From Gordionus sp. m RMFG-2023 (taxonomy: Eukaryota; Nematomorpha; Gordioida; Chordodea; Parachordodidae): a stretch of 64,000 bases of DNA. The position numbers and the translations under genes are program-made. The stretch is taken from contig NC_088776.1 of NCBI RefSeq assembly GCF_954871325.1, forward strand, positions 47,076,569 to 47,140,568, in the 5' to 3' direction. The notes below the pieces were generated by a model. That model was not told the origin of the DNA. It saw only the letters and a list, made by a program, of their open reading frames with translations, and did not search any database. Each line of letters opens with the position of its first letter. Positions within the stretch are counted from its first letter, which is position 1. Below, in pieces: positions 1 to 10,473 of the stretch.

Positions 1-1100
1 ATTTTTTATATAATATCTGCTACTCAACCTTTCTATTAGAAAATAAGTTCTACTTGTACTAAATTCTTAGTTTTAATTAAAATGTTAATCAAAGAGGAGG
101 TAAATCTACATTGGCTGATAAATTTACAGTCTTTTAAATATAGTTTTAAGTAAATAAAATTGATACCCTTACATTCCTTTAAAGGAATAAGATATGTATT
201 TATAGACAACATTATTTTAAAATAAGTAAAATTAGCTCCCTCCCCCATAAAATGACGGCTACTTGGTAATTTATCATAAAGATTGGTCTAAATCTGTCCA
301 TTAAAATTTATAAAAAACAACATTTGACAGAGCTCAGCCTGTAATTTTTTTAGCCTTACCTAAAAGAATAATTTAGATAAGTTCCCTGCTATGTTAAATT
401 TTTTCCCCCTGCCTGGTTTGTCATTTTTTAATTAAGGGAAAATAATAAATTTACATCATTTAAGGTTTAACAAATTTAGGGTAGCCCAGCTTGGAAAAAT
501 AATTTTCAACAACTATATTTAAAGTGTCAAACATTTTGATATAGGCTTTGTTCAGGTGCAAGGAAGAGAAAATTATATAGATTCAGTTTAATTAAATTTT
601 ATAAATGTTCAGGTTCAAAACTTTTAATGAAGATTTATAAAATTTCAGTAATTATTATTTTTTATACAGAGTACCAATATACAGCTCTATAAATTATTTT
701 AATCTTATTTTATGATAAATATAAAAAATTAAAACACAATTTAAAGTTACCCAATAATTTTATTGTCAATTTTTATCTGCATATAAAATCATGTATATAA
801 TTAAAAAATCTTATATATATTTGTCCAATCTTGTCTTTGCTGATAAAATATATTTCATTACTGAATTATTTTTCAACCAAAACCTTTGCAGATGGGACAT
901 ACATTAGTTTTGCTATTAAATAGAGTTCGGATTGCTCTAATTTTCTTCTTTCCCAATATGCAAGAATATACTTTTTATAAATCTATAATGATATCTAGTA
1001 AAAGTAATAGCTTTTATTTTGTATTATGGGATATATTTGACATTTGCTATTTTTTTCATTTGGCTTGTTCCATGTAAATTGAACAAAAAAACACGATTCT
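1..1100. other. No gene recognised, AT-rich
   Basis: Very AT-rich DNA with only short chance open frames. I saw no splice-bounded exon, repeat end or RNA gene. Confidence 0.5.
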
Positions 1101-1104
1101 CTGT

Positions 1105-3250
1105 TTACCTCTTTCATTTTTGATAAAAATCCATATATAAACTAAGATTCTTGTAATCAATACTTGGGCAAAATTTTAACCTTCTAGCTTTTATATTTTT
1201 GAAAATATGCACTCAAAGCATGAAAAATACCTTTTCTGCAAATGTCCTTTATTTATTAATTGATTAAAAATTACATCCTGATAACGAAAATTGGGTAAAA
1301 TCGATTTTTATGAAACTTACTATTACCATTCTATATGGATATAGAAAAATTTAGAGTAATACCACTTCCTTTATCAAAATCGATAAAACCAGTAAAAAAT
1401 GTAAAAATTATTTTTTTATATAGATGGCGTTTAATTTATATGAGCATGTATTTTTACGATTATTTCTATATAATAACTTTTTTACGACATTCCTATTCAA
1501 CAGGAGAACTATATTTATACTATGGTATACTATATTTTATTATGAATTAACTTATATTTTTATATATCATACTAACATTTATGTTTCCATATAATATAAA
1601 TATGGGTGTAAATCCGTTTCATAATATAACACATGTTACATTGCCATGCATCTTCCTAAAAAATCTAATATGATTTAGAACACATATATCTAAATAATCA
1701 TATAATAATTACTTCGGTTGCATGCAAGGTTTCCTGCCAGAAACGTGTGTTTGAATATCTCCTGTCGGCCTTGATTGTGAAACTGTGGTTTAAATTTACG
1801 ACATAGGTAGGTAAAGAGTGTTTATATTCCTGGAAATTTAAAAGGCTTTTCCATTCTTTTCCATGAGCAAAGTCAACCATCAATCTGAATTATATATGCA
1901 TGTCACATAGCTTGATCTATTTTCAAATGTAACACCAAATTTTCTAATATAGTGTCTATCACACTCGAATACATTTTTGACATAAAACGTTTCAATGAGG
2001 AATCACTGCATGTATTGTTCCTGTGGTCTTTCCTTCAAAATCGATGTTTAAGAATAATTTCCTCTGCATTATACTTTATATCATGAATTCAAACTGCCGT
2101 TTATATTATGTTTTATATATTTGTACAGCTCCATTGGTGATGAATATTTGATCAATATACAGCCTCTGTAAACTGGCTCTTGCACTAGCCTTTTCACTGT
2201 GCCTCCAACAGCGTCGCATGCACTTTTTTCATGTGCAGTGGCTGAAAAGTGTTATTCTGTTGGAATGCCAAAATCTTTCATGTGATGACATATATTTGAA
2301 GTTTTTTTATTTTTGTATTTAGCCGCTGACCTGTCAGAAAAATAAAAATAATTCAGGGTATCGCGTCAAATTTATTTTTAATGATGAAAAAAGTGCAATG
2401 CTATATATCATAACAAACGATAGTGTAATATCTTTGTTATAAATAACAAACGGATGAATTATTGCCTATAATTGGCCTGATAATAATTTTGCACTGAACT
2501 GAATAACAAAGCTATAATTCTCTTCAAAATCATGTATATTTAAAAATTCGCCGTCTCTTAAACTTGATTTAATAAAATTTTTATAGGCGGACTGCTGACT
2601 AGATAGAAAGGAATAATGCCAATATTTTTGTTTTTGCCAATTTTTAATAACAGCGATTGCAAATCTTTTCTTCTTATTAAATTCTCTTTTTTTTAACCAT
2701 TTATGGTTAGGAATATTGAGTGGATTACAGCATTTAGTCTTGAATAGGAAAGACTAGAGAAATTATAAAATAGAAATAATCCTAAAAATACATTATTAAG
2801 AATATTAGACTTATAAAAATATATTTTTTATTTTTTACTGGTTTTTTTATCGGTTTTATTTGTGAAGTCATATCGGTTCCACTCTAATTTTTTTATACTC
2901 ATTTAAAATGTTAACTAAAGTTTCATAAAAATGGATATTACCCATTTTCGTTATTAGGATTTGAAATTTTATTCTGGGGAATAAGAGGTTTAGAAATTTT
3001 AAAAATAACTTCTTATTTTTTTTACTTATATTTCTAAAGATAAAAAGTATACTCTTTATTTTAATGCTAATTGCGATTTTTATTCATAAATTATTGAATA
3101 TAGACACTCGCAAAAAGGCATTTTTTTATGCTTTGACCTTAAATATCTTCAAAAGTTTAGAAGCTAGGAGGCCAAAATTTTGCCCAAGTATAAAATTACA
3201 AGAATCTTAGTTTATATATAAATTTTAATCAAAATTGAAAGAGGTCGGCC
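1105..3250. repeat. Long inverted-repeat structure with internal coding relic
   Basis: The left arm (about 1105-1410) is matched in reverse complement by about 2830-3250. Shared blocks include CTAAGATTCTTGTAAT, ACTTGGGCAAAATTTT, a GATAACGAAAATGGGTAA-like block, TTTTTATGAAACTT and ACCAGTAAAAAAT, in the same order on both sides. The right arm carries about 110 extra bases. The interior holds the conserved relic at 1690-2290. It could be a non-autonomous or decayed DNA element with long terminal inverted repeats, or two inverted copies of one repeat. I found no clear target duplication. Confidence 0.6.
1690..2290 (-). pseudogene. Broken relic of an unnamed conserved protein
   Basis: Read on the minus strand, about 2165-2290 contains a motif close to HEKSACDAVGGTVKRLV. 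From memory this resembles the HGKGxCDGIGGTVKRL signature of uncharacterised invertebrate proteins often found beside mobile elements. Further along the same strand come a GT-x-H-like piece (about 1990-2040) and a piece with DFAHGKEW (about 1830-1883), in the order I recall for that family. The copy is broken. Its position between the inverted arms suggests it is element cargo. Confidence 0.45.
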
Positions 3251-3558
3251 AAACCGTAATTCGTATATATTAAATGAATGACCATTTGCAATAAGGATTA
3301 ACGATTGTCCTTAGTGGGGTAATTATTTGAACAACTAATTGAAGGAAGTGAATTATATATCACATACATCAATTACGTTTTTTTAAGATATATATTCCTT
3401 GAATTTATTATAGAAATTAACAATTTGTTAAACGTTGTATTAAGTTTCTTTATTTCAATTGCACATTTTGAGAGAAAAATAGAACTCACCGTATATATTT
3501 TTTAAAACAATTGTTGCTATACTTCTTATTTTTATAATTGTAAATTATTAGCAATAAA
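3251..3558. other. No gene recognised
   Basis: AT-rich spacer between the inverted-repeat structure and the first family A MITE. Nothing else was seen. Confidence 0.4.
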
Positions 3559-3566
3559 ATATATAT

Positions 3567-3847
3567 TAGAGACCTGCAGAGGTATCATTTGTACGGCCCG
3601 GCCCGGATTTTTCCAAAAATTATTTTCGGCCCAGCCCGGGTAGTTTTTTAAAAAAATATTCAGGCCCGGACCAGATTTTTTTAAAATATATTTTATTTAT
3701 TTTTGATTTTTATAGCTAATCATGGCGATTTCAAATATTTGGTTTTTAAAAATATACGGCCCTGTCCGGATATTTTTTTAAAAAAATTTTTAGGCACGGC
3801 CCGGGTATATTTAAAACCAGGGTTAGGGCCGGGCCTGCAGGTCTCTG
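3567..3847. mobile_element. Family A hAT-type MITE (GGCCCGG-rich)
   Basis: The ends are inverted: TAGAGACCTGCAG on the left and CTGCAGGTCTCTG on the right. An 8-bp direct repeat ATATATAT flanks it (3559-3566 and 3848-3855), the duplication size made by hAT transposases. Both arms are built of alternating GGCCCGGCCCGG and TTTTTTAAAAAA blocks, far richer in G+C than the surroundings. It has no coding capacity. The nearby open frame at 3703-3900 is a by-product. Confidence 0.8.
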
Positions 3848-3929
3848 ATATATATAACAGATTACATTATATTAATAGTTTTAAAAAACAAATTACATAA
3901 TTCATAATATTTTTAAAAGATTTAAATTT

Positions 3930-4031
3930 TTGCCATATGAACAAAATCTCCAAGCCTACATAATATTAATTTGGCTAAAATCTTGATCGGGCCATTTTTA
4001 AAAATACACAAATCGGGCTTTATAACAACAC
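3930..4031. mobile_element. Family B MITE, half copy
   Basis: It keeps the right half of the family B palindrome: a GGCTAAAATCTTGATCGGGC segment and the TAACAACACT end. The left half is missing. Confidence 0.6.
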
Positions 4032-4565
4032 TTCTAGAGATAAATATGCTAAAGAAATAAGATGACAATTAAAAAAATAGTTTATTTCATTTATTTAAAT
4101 TACATTGCATAATATTTATAAACTTTTATTTTGAGGAAGTTGTACTCAGAATGTTATTATTTAAAATAATTTTGGCTCTATTTTGTTAAATATTTCTCTA
4201 ACAGAAATTGAAAATATTAGCAGAATAAATTATCCATTTTATGAATCCATAACTAATTAGTTGATATAATTTTAAATTAATTTTAAAATCACCTCCGCTT
4301 GGGTTCACAGTAGTTGGGTTTTGGACAAGACCTGAAATTTTTTAATTTTATATGTAATTGATTTCATTTATTCAAATTTTTTTTAAGTTTAAAAAAAAAT
4401 GTCTTAATTGATTAAAATTATAATGGCATTGATTTAGATGTTCACCAGATATGTTTGTTGAGATTTAATTCATTATCTTTAAAATCCAAAAGTCTTGCCT
4501 ATTCTCATTTTAAAATAAATGTGATCTTATTATGGATCAATTATTTAATTATATAATCTATATTG

Positions 4566-5806
4566 CAGAGTTGTTAAAGTAGCGGGCTATCTTTTTTGGT
4601 AGCGATAGCTAATAGCGCGCTACTTTTTTTCCAATTATTTATTTTTTTTAAAGTATCTAATTAGCGCGTTTTAAAAAATAATAGTGAATGTAACTATAAA
4701 CATGAAAATTTATATATAATATCATAATTAATTATTATTTTTATAATTTATTATTTTTTTAAAATTTATATTTTCAATTTGTATTATAAACCTAAATCTG
4801 GTATAAATTATTTAAAATGTCATAGCAAATAAATATCAAAAATTGGAAGTTACCCTGGAAGTAAATGTTCTTGATAACAATAATACAAATTTTTCATTTC
4901 AAAAATTTGAAAAATATTTTCAAATTAATTTAAAAACAAAAGGTGGCTAAATTTATTTGTTCAAATGTAAAAAAATATATCCTTAAATAAATCTAGTAGC
5001 TATAACCTCAAAAACACCTAATTCTAATAGTATTTTTATTTGGTAAGAATGTTCATGCCAACAGTTTTAAAGAGATAGAAAAACATCTTAATAATTTTTA
5101 GGGGAGACTAAAAAATCAAACTAAATTGATTGTTAATATTGCTAATACCAATATTTCTCTGATTTTATAATTAATATAGTTTAGAAAATTTCATTAGTTG
5201 ATAATCCATCATTTATCATGCTGATTAAAACTATCCCCTGGTTAATTTTTTGTCGTCAGACACTTATGATTTTTATAACAGACAAAGATGCCCTAGTTAG
5301 AACCATGAAAACGGCTTCCACTGATAATTTTTTGAAATAAAGGATGCTAATATAATAGAAAATCCCCTTGACGCGTTTTTTAAATCTAAAAATACAAATG
5401 AGTATTTTTGATAATTTTTTTTATATTAAAAAAATATATAAAATTAAATACTGCCTTGCCCTAGTGCTAGTGTTGAGAGATTATTTAGTAATACAAAACT
5501 TATACTTTCTGTTCGTTGCTCTGGGGATGATAGTATAGAAATGATTTTATTATCAAAATGCAACAAAATTAAAAAATGAGTTTAATACATAAATTATAGA
5601 CTTTTTACATAAATTTTTTTATAATTCAAAACTAACTATATTTAAATTTTTATAAATATTGATTTAAAATAAATTTATTTCTAAATTTTTTTTATAAAAA
5701 GTAGCCAAACCTACTTTTAAAAAATAGTAACTAATAGCGCGCTACTTTTTTTTTGATGGGTATCGATAGCGGTAGCGCGTTATTTTTAAATGTAGAGTTA
5801 ACTCTG
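4566..5806 (+). mobile_element. hAT DNA transposon, decayed
   Basis: The element begins CAGAGTTG and ends AACTCTG. It is flanked by a perfect 8-bp target duplication CTATATTG (4558-4565 and 5807-5814). Both ends carry subterminal TAGCGCGCTAC palindromes. The interior holds the tail of a transposase (5451-5579). At 1241 bp it is shorter than an autonomous hAT and most of the transposase is lost, so it is an internally deleted or eroded copy. Confidence 0.9.
5451..5579 (+). pseudogene. hAT transposase C-terminal dimerisation domain fragment
   Basis: The open stretch ends in TGA and reads LPCPSASVERLFSNTK, then an SVRC...IEMILLSKC segment. This is the SAxxERxFS...R..L pattern of the hAT C-terminal dimerisation (hATC) domain. 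No intact upstream catalytic part was found. Its place near the right end of the element is normal for hAT. Confidence 0.85.
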
Positions 5807-5814
5807 CTATATTG

Positions 5815-7095
5815 AAACATTTTATAAAAAATAATTTAATTCACCTTATCGACCCTTTTTTTTAATTCATACGTATGACATTTTTAATATTTATTTTAGT
5901 ACTCTCGGTAGGATCATTAATTATTTACGTGTTCCATATTTTATTATATTTCTTAAAAAAATCGGTAAAATCTTTTTCAATTCATGCCATAATTGATAAT
6001 TGAACCATAATACCAAAAACAATTTACCCAAAACCGGAACTCGATCAGTTACTTGAGTAATCGTGCGCTCAGCTATGTAAATTTTTTATGCGCACCTAAA
6101 GATTTATTTTTAACACCCACATTACAAGCTCTAGTAACGCTTACCAGGTCTAAAACCTTAGACACTGATCATATATAACCAACTTAAAAAGAACTCTAAT
6201 TTTTTTATACTATTATAATACTGGTTCATGCAAACTCCTGCACTTTTGTTTTATTTTATTAGCTTCAAAAGTATTAAATAGGATTTAGAAACTTATCAAT
6301 TATTGACTCGTTATTTGATAATTTTTATGCCCTTAAAATCTGATTTTTTTATATAGTAAATTTGGATTACAAAAAATATTTTATTAAATTTTTTTTTAGT
6401 TTCATGTAAATTCAATGAAAATAATAATTTAACAAGCTTTTGTTTAGATTTAACCAAATTATTTGTCTCATATTTTTAAAAAAATTCCTACTCAGGCCTT
6501 TTCTCGATCTATATTATAGCCGATTGAAGTTACAACATTTTAAATGATGACCAAAACTGATATATTATTATACATTAAATATTATTTAAAAAATAGCTTT
6601 AGGTCAGTTTCATTTTACCCGAAAGAGAATTTCACGTCTAATATATTCCTTTCAATAAAAAAATTGTAATGAAATGTTTGATATTACTCAGTCAAAACAC
6701 AGATATGGGTTAGAGATACATCAACCATCGATATTATGATATCGGTCAAGGGCAAATCCGAAAAAAAATGACATTTGATTAATGAAATATAATGGTCGAA
6801 ATATTTATAGTTGTATATGAAATTAAGTAATCGATAGAGAATGGGAAGTTTGATAACTCTTGTTTTTCATTTACGAGGTGTTATAATTTTCAGGCACTGA
6901 AATAAACAGATGGTTATAAGCAGTATCAATTAAATGATGTAATTTATAGACAGGTGCTCTATTAAATTAATATTTGTTCTCCATGTATTTTCTTTAATTA
7001 ATGCCATGCTAACATGATTCCGTTCGAATAAAAAAAAATTTTCAATAAGCATCCCTATAATCGTTACAATTTCTCGATTTCTTTAGAATAATATA
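5815..7095. other. Spacer with one weak exon candidate
   Basis: Mostly AT-rich. A single short stretch (6073-6133) between a CAG acceptor and a CTA|GTAACG donor reads as VNFLCAPKDLFLTPTLQAL. It could be an N-terminal PGS1 exon but the resemblance is weak. Nothing else was recognised. Confidence 0.3.
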
Positions 7096-7099
7096 TTTA

Positions 7100-8170
7100 T
7101 GTTGCTTATCATTTATAGTATCCCTACTATTCAACAGATTGTTATTATCTTTACTGGATCATTAGATGGAATATCCTATTCCAATTATATGACATATTCC
7201 TTGGTAAATTATTACAAAGCGTTATCGTATATGAAGTGGATAATGCTGGAATCATTGGAATATCAGCATATTATTATTAGAGGATGATGATGTTGGAATT
7301 CTGGAAATTTTAACATTAGCATTAAAAATCGTTCTCCAATCTATGTTATCAGTGTATTCTTAAACATTCCCATCCTAAAATACTGTCAATGTTATCTCTA
7401 ACAACCTAAAAATATTTAGGGATATTGTTAATAACCACATTTACGGATATTTTGCCGCAAACTGGGATTAAAGCCTTATCTGTTTGTCTAATCATCACAG
7501 GGCAACTTTGTTAAGGTTTGGAATGGCCAATGTGATTTAAAATTGGAAAGACTAACTATAGATATTTCAGCTCCAGTGTCAATAAGCATATCAAGATTTG
7601 CGCCATCTATATTAATATCTAAACGTGGACAAGGATTATTGGCAATTAGTTGAGTGAGCGTATTAATTTTATATTGCAGAATCCAGAGGTGGATTATATA
7701 ACATATTCGGATACATAATTGATGATCTTCCGAGCAATGATTATTGGGATAATGATAATGTTAATATGGACGATTATATCCTCTAAAAGTGTAGGCTCTG
7801 GAAAATTATTATTGGAAAGAAAGGTATGAAATTTGATAGGGGGCGCCATCGAAGGATAAGTTGCGGAATTAAGTCATAAGACAATCTACGTCTTTGTATT
7901 ATGATTTACCACAATTAAAGCAAAATTTCTCTATCTGGCAGCATATATCTTGAATATTATTATTATTGTTCGCATGTGATGTTTGCATAGGGAGTACTTA
8001 TATCTGTATCTTACTATCAGCAATATTTCCTTTCTTGACGTGGCATCATATATTTGTTCAGATAATAAGCATGCGGATATTCCAGTGATTCGGCCATTAT
8101 CAACTTTATACTATACAGTAAGGCTAAGGATAATAACAATTTGTTGAATAGTAGGGATATTATAAATAAT
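7100..8170 (-). mobile_element. LTR-kin retroelement fossil (gag/protease part)
   Basis: The minus strand carries a CCHC-type zinc-knuckle remnant (about 7890-7950) and, downstream of it, an aspartic-protease segment with the LIDTGAEIS active-site motif (around 7560-7590). This is the gag-protease order of Ty3/Gypsy-like elements. Related sequence at about 7104-7285 and 8030-8165 lies in opposite orientation, so two pieces of one family appear to be joined. The fossil is old and broken in several places. Confidence 0.65.
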
Positions 8171-8540
8171 ATGAAACATAAACCGATTATTCTAGAGAAA
8201 TCGATAAATAGTAATGAGTTATAAAATAAAATTTCCAAGTTATAAAAATTATCTATAATGACATCACTAAAAAAAGCACCCAAAATCCTCTTATTACATA
8301 TAATATAAGTATTTTTAACTTTTAAAATATTTATATAGTCAGTTATCATTGATATCATCAACTTTAAAAAAATTTAACCTTAATAATATATACTAGCGAG
8401 CTTTATATACCTGATAAAAATAAAATTCCAGGCCCTATTCAAAATATCTACTTGTTCATAATCACATTATGAACGTAATTCATTTATAACTAATTAAATA
8501 AATGAATATTTCCTCTATAATCATTCATCAACATACCAAT

Positions 8541-8740
8541 AGTGTTTTTAAACGGCTCGTTTTGAGCCGATTTTAAAAACGGCTAACTCGATACTTCATC
8601 CAGAAAAATATTACCCAAGCCTGATGATTTTGCTTATAGAAGGAACAAAGGTCTAGACATATATTATCGAAAGCTTGAGGCTTAATATTTTTCCGGCTAA
8701 AATATTGAGTTAGCCACCAACCTTTAAAAATTAATCACCT
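8541..8740. mobile_element. Family B palindromic MITE, eroded
   Basis: It starts with AAACGGCTCGTTTTGAGCCG and runs through the family core to GGCTAAAATATTGAGTTAGCC. The right terminus is degraded. Confidence 0.7.
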
Positions 8741-8745
8741 CTCTT

Positions 8746-10085
8746 ATATTAAAAATTTTTTTAATTCGTAAATAAAAGTTTTTTTTTTGATAAAATATAA
8801 TATAATGTTAATCATTTGTTTAAATGTTATATATTATATTATAAACAAATTAATCCTATAATAATTTGAAATTATATTCGATTCTCCTATAAATATATGA
8901 CAGTGCACCTATTTTATAACTTATAAATTTTTTTTAAAACTTTTTATCGATTTTTTTGGTTTCCGTTTTAAGTTCTAGTTATTTTTATTAAAAATCATCC
9001 ATTTTCAAATTAAAATTCTATTTCAGAGATAAATAAGAAAGATAGAAGGAAGGCAGGAAAGAAAGAAAGAAAAACAAAGGTTTATAGAAATTCAAATAAG
9101 CAAATATTATATTTGGTATCAATAATATTTATCACATAAGGATGCTCCTACCATTTTTCTCAATACTTTTTTTATTAAAAGTATAATTATAATATATTTA
9201 ATTATAATATCTTCCATAAAAATTATAATTAAAATATTTGGAGAGATCACTAATTTTTATCATTTAGGCATGCGAAAAGTCATTTTACGCTAAAAATGCA
9301 AAATTGTGGAAAAGGGGTTTTCAAATTAAATTTAGACATGTTGGAGCATGCTTTTAGCTAACAACTTTCCAGAGTATGATACATGAAAAATAGGATTTTA
9401 AATTTGAGTAACATATTGCTTTATAATTATTTCTATATTTTTTTTGCGGAGATTCAGAGTTTTTTCTTTCTATTTATTAACTCATAATTTTGAGTTTTCT
9501 AAAAAAAATTTATCTCAACCAAATAGATATTTCGTTTTATACAATTGACATGCAAATCTTTTATAAAGTTTGCAAAGATTAATACTTTAGTCTTTTGCCA
9601 ACCTGACCATTTTGATAAATGACGTATTTTTTTCAAAAAAAATTATAATATAATTATAAATATATAATTTAATCTCTCTTTACATCCATTAGAGGTCTTG
9701 GACCGATCCTGGTAACGTCTGAGTTTTTTTATTTGAGCAGAGCCTGACAAAAAAAGTATCGGGATTTATTTCTGAATTCTGTCTGATATTTGATATAAAT
9801 GATAATCTATAATGTAATGTTTTTATTTAAACTCGCCAATATATTAGTTGTTTATTTTGTTGATCACCATATATTTTAGGTTAGGCCTTATATTTAAAAA
9901 CCGGCGGGCAACCTTAATAATTGGAGAGGGCCGGGTACAAATTTGGCCGCCAGGCCGGGCAAAAATTAAATTTCAACGTCTGAAAATCTTGCCATTTGTA
10001 GACTTTAGCATTTATTTTATAGTTTGACATATAAATTTTAGAATTTTACACATATATTATACAAAAAATTATTTATTATATTTAG
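8746..10085. other. Spacer or intron upstream of the first PGS1 exon found
   Basis: AT-rich. It contains a short GAAAGA/GGAAGG purine microsatellite (about 9040-9078) and a GGCCGGG-rich patch (about 9898-9965) resembling family A arms. No exon was recognised, although the missing N-terminal PGS1 exons might lie here or further left. Confidence 0.4.
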
Positions 10086-10473
10086 GTCGAAGCCCTTTTA
10101 GATAGATGTCAATGGCACAAGCTCAATAAATCTTCTTTCAACCTCCTTATATTGATCGATTATCTGCGCGGTTCCAGACCTGTTAAAAACATCCACAGGG
10201 AAACCCAAAATGACTATAACAATTTATTTGTAACAGGTACAGGGAGAAACGACTTTTTCAATTTACAAAATTCCAAGGACGTCCAAAAAATATCCCCGAA
10301 ATACATATTCGGCGATGATGAGAGAAAAAAATCGCGGTATTCCTCCGTTGTTATAACGTTCCCTTCCCTCATGTCAAACCTTACAATCACGAGCCGAGAT
10401 ATGTTATTACCTCTCATAAAACGATACCCCGAGATTGCCAGTGTTTACCTGTACCAATCTCCCAAATTTACTT
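10086..10473 (+). CDS. PGS1: PGS1 exon (LIDYLRGSR ... MLLPLIKRYPE)
   Basis: An in-frame TAG at 10083-10085 forms part of the acceptor, so the open frame begins exactly at the splice site. LIDYLRGSRPVKN and SRDMLLPLIKRYPE match the family's LLDFTRGSRG...SRTMLLPLLRRFPE, but about 50 extra polar residues separate them here. It ends ACT T|GTAATT (phase 1). The frame stays open to 10514 past the donor. Confidence 0.85.

Noticed and set aside
8017-8361. Minus-strand 114-residue hydrophobic frame
   Set aside because: Partly overlaps the LTR-kin fossil, the rest is AT-rich DNA; no membrane-protein family recognised.
10214-10417. Minus-strand 67-residue open frame
   Set aside because: Shadow of the PGS1 exon 10086-10473.
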